Positions 41,502 through 52,440 of a DNA stretch of 64,000 bases are shown piece after piece (the first letter of the stretch is position 1; the number at the start of each line of letters is the position of its first letter). Origin of the DNA: Conoideocrella luteorostrata (lineage: Eukaryota > Ascomycota > Sordariomycetes > Hypocreales > Clavicipitaceae); the NCBI GenBank assembly GCA_032433595.1, contig JASWJB010000208.1:1-64000 (forward strand), read 5' to 3'. Under the pieces are notes generated by a model. It was not told where the DNA came from. It did not search any database and saw only the letters and a list, made by a program, of their open reading frames with translations. The position numbers and the translations under genes are program-made.

Positions 41502-44500
41502 CTATAGCCACTGCACATCTTGATGTGACGGCCCTGAAAGTTCTTTAAGGTCATTGTAAGCGCGATGATAGTATCTCCTCGCCTCAACTGAACGGCCTTG
41601 TTTCCGGAACAAGGTTCCTAAAGCCCACGTAATGCTGATCGCTGGCTGGTATCTCGAAATATTTTGGATCCCTATAGTTTTTTCGTACCCTTGAAGCGCT
41701 CGCAAGTACATATCCTCGGCCTCTTGCAGTTTGTTTTGCTTTGTGTAAAGGCGACCTAGGTTGTTAACCGTATGGAGTGTTGATGTGTGATCTGGTCCAT
41801 ACGCCTTCTCCTTCCCTTTAAGCGCTCGCAAGAACATTTTCTCGGCTTCTTGTAGCTTGCTTTGGTTAGCATAAAGGACCCCTAGATTATTGACAGTGTC
41901 GAGTGTTAATGTATGATCTGGTCCATACGCCTTCTCGTGCCCTTGAAGCGCTCGCAAGTACATTTTCTCGGCCTCTTGCAGTTTTTTTTGCATTGTGTAA
42001 AGGATACCTAGGTTGTTGACCGTATGGAGTCTTGATGTGTGATCTAGTCCATACGCTTTCTCCTTCCCTTTAAGCGCTCGCAAGTGCATATTCTCGGCTT
42101 CTTGTAGCTTGCTTTGGTCGGCATAAAGGACCCCTAGATTATTAACCGTGTTGAGTGTTAATGTATGATCTGGTCCATATGCCTTCTCGAACCCCTGAAG
42201 CGCTCGCAAGTACATCTTCTCGGCCTCTTGCAGCTTGCCTTGGCTTCGGTAAAGGACCCCTAGATTATTAACCGTGTCAAGTGTTAATTTGTGATCTGGT
42301 CCATACGCCCTCTCCTTCCCTTCAAGCGCTCGCAAGTACATCTTCTCGGCCTCTTGCAGCTTGCCTTGGCTTCGGTAAAGGACCCCTAGACTATTAACTG
42401 TGTTGAGTGTTAATAAGTGATGTGGTCCTTGCGCTTTCTCGTCCCCTTGAAGCGCTCGCAAGTATATTTTCTCGGCCTCTCGCGGCTTGCCTTGTTCATT
42501 GTAAAGAAAACCTAGGTTATGAAAGGCCCAACTTAAGTCCTCACTGCTGCCTTCAATTGTGGCGCCTTCAATTGTGGCGTAGGATATTATTGCATGTGAC
42601 AAAAGTCGTCTCTGAAGCAGCCAGAATTGGGGGTGATCCTTTGATGGAACGTGTGAGGCTATGCACTCCAGCGCAAGCTTACCCAGACAGCCATCCCACT
42701 CTTGATTTAATACATGGCAGGTCCAAGAGTGTAAACAGCCGTGAATGCTATATCCTCTTGATCCAGACTGGTCTGGGCTACATGTGTGAGGTTCAACAAA
42801 TCCATAGTCATGCAGTGTACCCATCGCGTCATTGAACTTAAGCTCATCAGTTAGATCGTCTATCCATGCCGGGTCGCCTTCGCTACCGGTTATCTGGATA
42901 AGTTCGAACCATAGGTCTTCGTTGTTAAAGTATGCCCACCATCGGAGTAAATGAGCTGCAAGGGGATTTTGCTCTTGGACTTGTTGATACGAGACTTGCC
43001 ACGTGGAGCTTAGTGTGCGATCTGCGTAAGAACCTAGGCTTGGAGTGCTTGTGTGAAGTCTCGCCCATGACTTCTCGTAGAGGCGAAGGTAGCCAACCAA
43101 ACTCGTCGAAACACGTCTCAGGTACGCTCCAGCCGTAGCGAGGGCAAGGGGGAGCCCGTCTAGCTTTTCTACGAGAATCCTAGCGTCTATATCTGTGGCA
43201 ATTGTTAGTAAAGCCTGGGTATTATCTGCGAATTCCATACCGTTATGCAATGTATCTCGGCCAGAGGTAGATGACAGAATCTTGAGACTATCCTCCATTG
43301 ACTCAAGTTTCCTGATTCGAATTGAGTTCCCTATATCGACTTGTGACTGTCGTGTCGTAACAATGATCGAGCCTTGATAAGCCGAGGGAAGAAGACAATT
43401 AATGTCAATTCCACTATTTGTACGGTCTGTTGATCTTGGATTATCGTAGTTATCATATATAATAAGCCATCTCGTGTTACCAGGCAAGCTAAACCATGCC
43501 TTGACAGCCTCCACTACCTCGCTGTGATTTTCCTGCAAGTTTAGGCCTCTAAGGCGGCTGGCGTTAGGGTGTTGTTGCGAAATCTGCGTCGCAACTTTGG
43601 CAAAGCTCTGTTGAACAGACGCTTCGTCTTTGATGTTAAGCCAGAAAATAGCGGAATATTCATCTCGATATCGCTTCGCGTATGCCACGGCAAGCTGTGT
43701 CTTGCCAATGCCGCCAAGACCACTTAGGGTAACGGCACAACGGCTTCCATCTGAGCTTAGTGCCTTGCGCATCTTTTCAATCTCCTGCTCCCGCGCGACA
43801 AAATATTGAATATCTGGAACGTCGGATAGGCTAAATGTGACAGAAAAATCGTTCATTTGTGTCCCTAATACTATTAGCTTCCAAGCGTACTTTTTATCAG
43901 TCAGGTTTGTTCTTACCCTTCGTGGCTTTCTGGACCTCTTCTCGCAGTCGTGTCTGTGCCTTGTGTAGCCCCTCGCCATACATAAGCGGCACATGGACAT
44001 CAAAGATGCCAAAAAGCGAGTACGCCATATCCTCCTCGTGTTTCGTTTGACGGTTGCGTGCCCATGCCTCACGCTCTAAAACAGGGAAGTTGGACAGAGC
44101 TGTACCGCGCAGAGCACTCGCTGGAATGCCCGTAACATCGCGTATGATATGCTCCAGTGACCGTTTGTCGCCTAGCCAATCCCCTTCCTTGGAATAGAAA
44201 TCAACTGTTTTTGGTGCGATGAGCTCTTGCAGCGTCCACCCCCGAGTGAACCATCTGCTCCGTCGAAACGCATCCTCCCATGGTGTTATGCTGTTGGGTC
44301 TGCCGGGAGCTGTCGAGCTAGATACATCAGCCAGGAAGACGTAGCATCGTTTCGCATCGCGGTACCACCGGAACATGCTGTAGATGGCGGTCTGAAGCTC
44401 GATGCTGTCGGATTTATCGATACAGCAAGTGTCAACCCAGAAGTATTGCAGTCCATGTCGTCTCGCTTGGTTGGCACAGAACTCAATCTTTTGGTAGCCA

Positions 44501-44658
44501 TCTTTACGCTGCCAATGACTGAACGTCCTCGCCAGGTCCGCGAAGACAACTTCGTCGGGTCCCCAGGTGTGGGACAGGACTGCGTAATCGGGAATCGTAT
44601 CGGAGAGGTCCGGGGTGCGGCTGTAGTTGCCGTCGGGGTTGCGCTGTAGTAGGCGCAT
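41502..44658 (-). CDS. HET/NB-ARC/TPR NOD-like receptor, two exons
   Basis: Proposed complement of join(41502..43870, 43917..44658), 1,036 residues. The 46-nt intron (donor GTAAGA, acceptor CTAATAG) joins two frames that are otherwise closed. N-terminal HET effector domain: YAVLSHTWG (25-33), YFWVDTCCIDK (72-82), RWFTRGWTLQEL (135-146), HEEDMAYSLFGIF. Central NB-ARC: P-loop GLGGIGKTQ (about 298-305), Walker B WLIIYDNYD, GSIIVTTR, GLPLALA. C-terminal part (about 695-1000): seven tandem 42-residue TPRs of the NNLGVLY..LQEAEKMYLRAL type plus one degenerate unit. Fungal NLRs bind a non-self ligand with the repeats, oligomerise through the NTPase and activate the effector; here HET implies incompatibility or immune-type cell death. 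The repeats are nearly identical, a known property of fungal NLRs with evolving specificity. No break was seen. Confidence 0.93.
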
Positions 44659-44963
44659 CGCAAAGCTCTTACGTCTTGAATCGGCGCTTCGTCAGGATGA
44701 AGGAGAGATTTTGAGTGCAGAGTCAAAAATTGCTTTTTGGAATAATGTAGGCATCATCGCCGTCGTGGCATACACAGATCAGTTGGGCTGGCATCAGGCT
44801 GCAAGTGCGGGGTACAAAGGACTCAGCCGCAAGTCCACCAGTCACGCGTCGCACAGAACATTATGTATGCAGGTCTTTGGCCTGTTGTCTTGCAATCGGG
44901 GGCAGTAAGGCTTATTTCTCATTCTGACGTACGAGAAGCTGCGAATAATAGACGTATGGAATG
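44659..44963. other. 5' flank of the NLR gene
   Basis: Presumably contains the NLR promoter (minus strand). No TATA element or other feature was confidently placed. Confidence 0.35.
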
Positions 44964-45121
44964 CATGTCACGTGGTCACCTTTCGGCCACAAGATTTATA
45001 CGGCGATATCGAGCCTTCCACCTCGGCTTGTTTTCCTCTAAGACATACAGAGACTATTAAATACATTGCATTTTGACCGCAGCAGTATCGATACCCTGCA
45101 AAACACCCTGTGCAACACACA
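44964..45121 (+). mobile_element. 5'-truncated LTR, family A
   Basis: TCACGTGGTCACCTTTCGGC, TTTATACGGCGATATCGAGC and CCCTGTGCAACACACA match family A. The first 40 bases of the LTR are missing. Confidence 0.7.
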
Positions 45122-45133
45122 GAATCGGACATA

Positions 45134-45447
45134 AATGCTCTACGCCCTGCCTAACCGCCACCGCCACATGCCCCAACCCGGCGTGATGGCCCGCGCAGGG
45201 CGCGGCGAAGCCGCGCGGATTTTGCCGGATTTGCCGCACCGAGGTTTCACTCTTTACAGGGCCCTTTGCAAGACTTGTATGTATATATACTTTGATGACA
45301 GTAAGGGGGGGTTGGCTGTGTGGTCTTGGTCTGGGTCCAGCAATAGGGGCTTGACGCCCAGGGCACCAAACGGCACAAAACCTGGCGCAATCGATGCAGA
45401 AAAGCCCGGCGCACACGATGCCATGAAAGGAATTGCGAAATGAGGCG
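45134..45447 (+). repeat. Distal block of the composite repeat, plus orientation
   Basis: GCTCTACGCCCTGCCTAACC, TGTATATATACTTTGATGAC, AAACCTGGCGCAATCGATGC. It continues into the left arm of the large inverted repeat at 45448. Confidence 0.75.
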
Positions 45448-45798
45448 CTCCCGGCGCGCGCGGCAACTCTGCGGCGGGCAGCGCACAAAATGCCGGCGGG
45501 ATGGGTGGTTTTTCGCTTGGGTTGTGAGCAGAAAAAGGAGAAGACTGGGAGCGGGAAAACGAGGAGGCTATGGGCCGTGTCCCTTTTACTAGGACTTACG
45601 TCTCTTTCAGTCATTACTCTCTATAGTATAGTAAGGACTGCAAGGTCTCCATCCTAGTAAAAGGGACACGGCCCATAGCCTCCTCGTTTTCCCGCTCCCA
45701 GTCTTCTCCTTTTTCTGCTCACAACCCAAGCGAAAAACCACCCATCCCGCCGGCATTTTGTGCGCTGCCCGCCGCAGAGTTGCCGCGCGCGCCGGGAG
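45448..45798. repeat. Perfect 147-bp inverted repeat around a 57-nt loop
   Basis: Arms 45448-45594 and 45652-45798 read as exact reverse complements by eye, from CTCCCGGCGCGCGCGG at the outside to CCTTTTACTAGGA at the loop. The outer part is the distal composite block, the inner part is the GGGCCGTGTCCC/GGGACACGGCCC junction hairpin. Composite copies radiate from it in opposite directions. Confidence 0.9.
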
Positions 45799-47150
45799 TG
45801 GCTTTATTTTCACTGCATCGCGTGCGATGCATGTCTATGAGTCTTTGCGCTAGGTTTGGTGACGTTGCGGGCACTGTTGATTGAGTTACGGCTGTTCGCG
45901 TGTAATCCAGTTTTGGGCGAATTGCACGCCATGTGTTTTGCTTTATGCCTTGATTTTTATTTTACCTTGTGCGCAAGGTTCTTATGTATCTCTTACACCA
46001 GGTTTAGTTCTGTCTTGTTGTGGTACTGTTATGCGGTGTGTTATGTTGTGGTGTGTTGCTTGTTGCGCCCCTGTGCCGCGGAGACCCCCTTGGTTTTTGG
46101 CAGTTTACGCACCGCGTCCTGTGTTTACGGCGCTGTATTTTCCTGCATTATATACGCTGTGATTGTCTGTATCTTTTGCACTGGGTAGTGTGCCATTTTG
46201 AGCGCCGGTTGTTGTCCTGACTACATGCTGTGCCGCAGGTTGCTTGTGGCCACTGATTGCTGGCCCAACCAAGACCAATCATCATTTTTAGGAGTTTACG
46301 AACGAAGCATTATACTTAGGGCGTTGCCTCTTTTTGAACTGTATGCATTGCAATTTCTTGCATCTTTTGCATCAGGCAGTGTCTTATCTTGTGTGCTGGT
46401 TGCTGTGCTGTGTTGTTGTTGTGCTACTCTTGTGTTACGTACCAGCTCCGTATCGCTCGTTGGCCCGACCGAGCAAGCCCTGCCTTTTCACATTGAGCGC
46501 TGCTGTTCCTGTGTGGGCAGCGGCATCATCATCAGCACCAATAGCGGCATCATCAGCAGCATTGGCATCAGCGGCGGCAGCGGCATCATCATCATCGGCG
46601 GCGGCATTATCCGTGGCATTATCATCATCAGCGGCGGCGGCGGCATCAACAGCTACAACAGCAGCAGCATCATCGTCAGCCTGCTCTTCTCTCTCGTTAG
46701 TGCAGACTTTTTTCCCTCTCCTGAATGCTGACAGCAGCAGCGGCATCACCATTATCGACAGCAGCGACATTTCTTTCGTAGGCGGCAACAACCTCATCAG
46801 CAGAAGCGGCATCATCGTCATCATCAGCAGCAGCGGCATCAGCAGCATCCGCCTCATCATCAGCAGTAGCGGCGGCGGCGGCAGCATCATCATCAACAGC
46901 AGCGGCATCATCATTATCAGCTGACTTTTCCCCCTCGCGACCGCTACTGTCGGGACCAGAATCTTGACCTGTGGCCATCATCACCATTATTATCACCAGC
47001 AGCAAGCGGCGGCATCATCATCATCATCATCATCATCATAATCATTATTAGCCGACTTTCTTGCCTCCTGGCTGCTACTACCGTGACCGTCTTCCCAACC
47101 CGTTTTGCTGACCGTTTTTCTGATTAGAATCATAACCTGAGGCCACAGCA
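45799..47150 (-). repeat. GCGC-rich block and acidic tract, composite copy 6
   Basis: To about 46500: GTGCGCAAGGTTC, GTGCTGTGTTGTTGTTGTGC and CCAGCTCCGTATCGCTCG words in units of about 190 bp. From 46500 to 47060: CATCATCATCGGCGGCGG-type trinucleotides, whose minus-strand reading is Asp/Ala-rich. Then the TGACCGTCTTCC and GTATCTTGAACATCTTCATC link into the array. Confidence 0.8.
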
Positions 47151-50100
47151 ATCGTATCTTGAACATCTTCATCGTTCTCAGATTAACTTGCGAGATCCAA
47201 TGCTTCCAGCAGCGCCTGTATGTATTCTTAGAATCGAACCTTTCAACGAGCTCGTTAACTGACTTTTTGATGTCTGATGCTTTATGCAGCGTACGTCTTC
47301 CGAGAACTAAACCGTTGAACGAACTCGACAGATCGACCCGCGATATCATATCCCTGTATGTCTTCCGAGATTTGAGCCCTTTTAACGAGCTCTTCAGATC
47401 CTCTTTCGATATACAATCCTTGTACGTCTTCCGAGAATTAAGCCTTTTCAACAAGCTCGTCAGATCGACCTACGATATTAGATACCTGTACGTCTTCCGA
47501 AAGCTGAGCCTTTGAACGAGCACGTCCGATTGCTTCGATAGCGCCTGTATATCTTCCGAGAATTGAAGCCCCGAACAAGCACGTTAGATTAACCTGCGAT
47601 GTCAGATAACTGTACGTCATCCGAGATTCGAGCCTTTTCAACGATTTCGTCAAATCGACCTACGATGTCTGAGGCTTCGATAGCGCCTGTACGGCTTTTA
47701 GGAATTGACCAACCTTTCAACGAGTTCGTCAACTTACTTTCGATATCTGATACTTTGAGCAGTGTACGTCTCCCGAGATTCGAGCCTTTTCAACGACCTC
47801 GCCATACCGACTTGCGACATGTATGCTTTGAAAGCGCCTGTACGTTCCGAGATTGAAGCCTTTTCAACGAGCTTGTTAGATCAACCTATACTATCTCCGC
47901 TTCGATAGCGCCTGTACATCTTCCGAGATTTGATCCTTTCAACAAGCTCGTCAGATCAACTTGCGATATCGAACGACTCTTGCAGCCTGTATGTCTTCCG
48001 AGAATTCATCCGTTTAACGATCTTCTTGCAACGTGTACGTCTTCCGAGATTTAAGCATTTTCAACAAGACTCGTCAGATTGACCTGCGATATATAATTCT
48101 TGTACGTCTCCAGAGATTTAAGCCTGTTTAACGAGCTCGCCAAATTGACCTACGATGGCTGATGTTTCGATGGCGTCTGTACTCCCTCTGAGAGTTGAAC
48201 CTCCAAACCTTTGAACGAGCTCGAAAGATTGACCTGCAATACCAGATGTCTGTACGTCTTCCGAGAATTGAGCCTTGACCTACAATGTCGGATGCTTCGA
48301 TAGCGCCTGTACGTCTTGCAAGAACTGAACCTTTTCAACGATCTGATGTTTCTTGCCGCGCTTGAACCTGTCAACCAGCTCGTCAGATTGACCTGCAATA
48401 TCCGATGCTTCTTGCAGAGCCTCTACGTTCCGAGATCTGAGCCCCCCACCCGACGAGCTAGTCGGATTGACTTGCGGTATGTCATGCCTGTACGTCTTCC
48501 GAGATGCAAGCATTTTCAATGAGCTCGTCAGATCGAGTTTGCGGTATTTCATGCCTGAATGTCTTCTGAGATGTAAGCATTTCAACAAGCTTGTGAGATT
48601 GGCTTGCGAGATGTGATGGATCTGATGCTTCTTGCAGCGTACATCTTGCGAGATTCAAACCTTTTAATAAGCTTGTTAACTGACTGGTGGTATCTGATGA
48701 CTGTTGCAGCCTGTATGTCTGCTGATTTAAGGGAGCTTTTTCGTCGCGCTCGTTAGATTTACTTGCGATATTTGATGGCTATACGTCTCCCGGGCATAAA
48801 ACCTTTTTAACGAGCTCGCCAGCTAACTTGCGATCCCAGACGTCTTTCGCACCGCTTGTACGTTCCAAGATTTAAACCTTTTCAGCGAGCTCGTCAAATC
48901 GACCCACGATATCGAATGCCTCTTGCAGCCTGTCCGTCTTCCGAGATTTGGGCCTTTCAACAAGCTCGCCAGATTGACCTGCGATGTCTGATGCTTGTTG
49001 CAGCCCGTACTTTATCCGAGATTTAAAACTTTCAATGAGATCCTTGCAGATCCTGTAGGTGCTGCAACATGTACACCTTTCAACAAGCTTGTCAACTGAC
49101 TGGCGATATCTGATACCTCCCGCAGCCTGTACACCTTCGGATTTGAGCCCTCTCGTCGCGCTCGTTGGTTTGACTCCATGGCTGATGCCGGTATGTCTTC
49201 CGGGAAATAAACCTTATTGACGGGCTTGTTAGCTAACTTGTGATACCATATGCCTCTTGCAGTGCTTGTACGTTCCGAGATTTCAACTTTTTCAGCGGGC
49301 CCGTCAGACCAACTTGCGATGTCGAATGCTTCTTGCAGCGTACATCTTCCGATATTTACACCTTTCCGCAAGCTTGTCAACTGGCGGGCGATATCTGATA
49401 CATGTTGCAGTCTGTATGCCTTCCGACTTTAACCTTTTCGTCGCGCTTGTTCAGATTGAATCGATTTCTGATGCCTATGTCTTGCGAGATTGAAGCCTCT
49501 TTGGTAAAGCTCGCCAGATTAACTAGATGTCTGATGGTGCTCGTCTGATTAAATTGATGTCTGATGCTTCTTGCTGCCTGTACGTCTTGCAAGATTTGAG
49601 TCTTTTTAACTTCTTTGTCAGATCGACTTGCGGTGTCTCACTCCTGTGCTTCTTCCGAGATTTGAACTTTTTCAGCGAGCTCGTTGGATTGACTTGCAAT
49701 ATCTGATGCTTCTGGTAGCTTGTACGTCTTCCGAATCTTAAACCTTTCAACGAGCTCCTTTCATAGCCTGTACGTCTTGCGAGATTAGACCTTTCAACAA
49801 CCTTGTCAACTAACTGGCCATATCGGATGCTTCTTGCAGCCTGTATGCCTTCCGATTTGAGCTTTTTACGTCGCGCTAGTTAGATTGACGGCATGTCTGC
49901 CTCTTTTTATGATACCTGGCGCTTCGAAACTGCTGTACGTCTTGCGGAAATACAAACTTTTCCAGCGAGCTCGTTGGGATCGAACCGCGATATCGAATGC
50001 CTCTTGCAGCCTGTACGTCTGCCGAGAATCATATCGTTCAACCAGGTCGCCAGATTGACTTGCAATGTCTAATGCTTCTTGCAGCAGTGCTTCTTCCGAG

Positions 50101-50560
50101 AATTGATTCTTTGAACGAGCTAGTCAGATTAACTTGCGCCATGTAATGCTCGTACGTCTTCCGAGAATCAATATTTTTCAACAAACTCGTCAGATTGACC
50201 TCCAACGTCTGATGCTCTTGCAGCCTGTACGTCTTTATCGATTCAAACCATTCAACAAACTTGTGAACTAACTTACGATATCTGACGCTTCTCTTCTCGC
50301 AGTGCCTGTACATCTTGCGAGACTTAAGCCTTTTCAACGAGCTCGTTAGCCGACTTGCGATACCAGATGCCTCTTGCAGCGCCTGTACATGCCGAGATTT
50401 GAACATTTTTAGCGAGCTTGTTTGGATTGACTCGCGATATGGAATGCCTCTTGCAGCCTGCACGCTTTCCGAGAATGAAACCGTTCAACCAGCTCGTCGG
50501 ATTAACTTGCGACATTTGATGCCTGGATACCTTTCGAGATATAAGCCTTTTTATTGTCCG
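47151..50560 (-). repeat. 77-bp tandem array, copy 6 (largest, about 3.4 kb)
   Basis: More than 40 degenerate units with GCCTGTACGTCTTCCGAGA, TTTCAACGAGCTCGTCAGA and GACTTGCGATATCTGATGC variants. Individual units differ by small indels, so frames do not persist; the longest minus-strand readings keep SDELVERFK-like and ALQEASDIA-like segments. Confidence 0.88.
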
Positions 50561-50689
50561 CTGAAACTTGGATGGTTTTTCTAGTACTTACTCTACTTAA
50601 AAGTAGAGTAAGCACTTAAAGAACATAGTCTAAGTCTTAAAGAGACAGCCTATAGCCTCCTCCCCTTCCTGCTTATAGTCTTCTCGTTT
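50561..50689. other. Composite junction with a small hairpin
   Basis: CTTACTCTACTT and AAGTAGAGTAAG (50588-50613) form a 12-bp stem. It is followed by ACAGCCTATAGCCTCCTCC, matching the junction words next to the large inverted repeat. Confidence 0.6.
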
Positions 50690-51257
50690 TTCAGCTCATA
50701 GCCCGAGCGACAAACCACCTATCCCACCGGCATTTTGTGCGCTGCCCGTCGCAGAGTTACTGGGCGCGTCAGGTGCGCTGCTGCTCTTTTAACTGCATTG
50801 TTTGCGCTGCGTTTTTTTTTTTGGAAGTCTTTTGTGCCAGGTTTCATTCCATTTGATGCGCTAGTGGTCGAGTTGCTGTTGAGTCCCTTCGCTGGATCGG
50901 GCAAGACACAGTTTTTGGCGGATTTCGCCCTAGATGTTTTGTTTCACGCCCTACTTTCTATTTCACCTCGTGCGCTGGGCTCTTGTGCGCCCTTTTCCGC
51001 CAGGTTTTATGCTGTCTGATGCGCTGGTTGTAGTGTTGCTGGCTGTGGTGTGTCGCATGTTGCTTGTGAGCCCTTAATTGCTGGTCTGACCGAGACTAAG
51101 CACGGTTTTTGGTGTTTTTCTCGGCGAGTATTGCATTTAAGGCGCCAACTCTTGCTAGATTCTATCCACCGGGGTTTTCTGCATCTCTTGCGCCAGGTTT
51201 TGCTTTATCTTGAGCGCTGGTTATGGTGCTGCTAGCTGTGCTGTGTTGCACGTTGCT
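50690..51257 (-). repeat. Distal and proximal GCGC-rich block, composite copy 7
   Basis: Starts with the ACCACCTATCCCACCGGC and TTTTGTGCGCTGCCCG words, then TTGTGCGCCC, CGCTGGTTATGGTGCTGC. It is interrupted by a copia-family solo LTR at 51258. Confidence 0.75.
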
Positions 51258-51494
51258 TGTCACGAAGTGAGCAGCTATGGAAGATCTAAGCAGTGGAAAT
51301 GTCCTTGTATTCTATCTAATTGACGAGGAATTAGACCTCTTCTTATAGATGAATTCTATCTATGCATTCAAAATCATCGAATTGATAAGCAGCTTTGGAA
51401 TCAGCATTGTCAGCAATGTCAGCATCGTCAGCATTGTCAGCATCGTCAGCATCGTCAGCGTTGTCAGCAGCCTCGTCAGCAGTTACTCTTGACA
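51258..51494 (-). mobile_element. Solo LTR of the copia family with embedded 9-bp minisatellite, TSD TTGCT
   Basis: The plus strand starts TGTCACGAAGTGAGCAGC and ends ACTCTTGACA, the reverse of the LTR at 984. A perfect duplication TTGCT lies at 51253-51257 and 51495-51499. Between about 51402 and 51482 the LTR holds about nine copies of GTCAGCATC/GTCAGCATT, absent from the complete element. Confidence 0.92.
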
Positions 51495-51814
51495 TTGCTT
51501 GTAAGGCCCCGATCGACTAGGCATTGGCGGCGCCGGGCAGACCAAGGCGGATAGATAGAAAAACGGCTTTTAACATGGGTAAATTGCTATATATTGTAAA
51601 TTCCTTGCATGCTGTAGACTACTATGTATGTGGCAACTGCTATGTACGTTTCGATTGCGGTATACGTTTAAGGCTCCGTATATTGCAATCGCTGTGTACG
51701 TTGCGCTGGTGCTAGTGCTTTTGTTCCTACGCTGCTTACAATTTTACTGCTTGGAATTCTGCTGCGGATGATTTAACTAATAATGTTTAATTTAAAGTTG
51801 CGAGGAAAGCAGGG
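51495..51814. other. Spacer, no gene recognised
   Basis: Possibly a decayed part of copy 7; it contains several TATGTACGTTTCGATT-like words but no clear unit. Confidence 0.35.
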
Positions 51815-51815
51815 G

Positions 51816-52000
51816 TGGGAAGCACAGGGGCTTTTGATTTGACGACAAAAGGTTGAACGAAACAATAGGTAAAGCAAAGTAGTCAATTCAATTAGGTCTG
51901 TGTAAGAAAGAAGAACAAGAGGAAGCGGAATGCCCGCGAGCGCGCCGTATAAAAGAGGCGCTCTAGGGTGGCCACGTGATCTTGACGAGGGAGTCCAACA
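51816..52000 (-). mobile_element. LTR, family B, inverted
   Basis: GGGAAGCACAGGGGCTTTTG, CGCGCCGTATAAAAGAGGCG and GGCCACGTGATCTTGACGAG end in GTCCAACA. It is the reverse of the copy at 33878, moderately diverged. Confidence 0.68.
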
Positions 52001-52009
52001 GCAGGGCTT

Positions 52010-52440
52010 AGCCGGGTCTGGTCATACAGGGCCCCTAACTATGCGGGTTTTTTGGTATATTGCGCGCCAGTTGTTACGTTTTATGCCCTGTTTTCTATTG
52101 TATCTTGTGCGCTGGATTTCGCTGTATCTTATGCGCTGGTTGTTGTTGTGCTGTGTTGTTGTGTTACCTACCAGCCCCGCATCGCTCCAAATAAAGCCCT
52201 ATTTTATTCCACTCTTTGGCGCTACTGTTATTGTATGGGCAGCAGCATCTTCAGCAAAATCATCATCATCATCAGCAGCAGGAGCATCATTATCAGCTGA
52301 CTCTTCCCTCTGCCTCCCGAGTGCGGACTTTTCACCTCTCTTATCTACTAACTCTTCACCTCTACCGACCACTCCTATTGTAACCATCTTCTTGACTGGA
52401 ATCCTGACCTGTGGCCACCACCATCATCGTATTTTGAACA
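52010..52440 (-). repeat. GCGC-rich block and acidic tract, composite copy 7 continued
   Basis: TTGCGCGCCAGTTGTTACG, TTGTGCGCTGGATTTCGC, then CATCATCATCATCAGCAGC and ATCCTGACCTGTGGCCACC, leading into the array. Confidence 0.75.

Noticed and set aside
45433..45813. Two nearly identical opposed frames of about 70 codons
   Set aside because: They are a by-product of the 147-bp inverted repeat, which makes both strands read alike.
47151..50560. CRISPR-like array from regular repeats
   Set aside because: Units are contiguous, degenerate and about 77 bp with no unique spacers of constant size; the genome is fungal.
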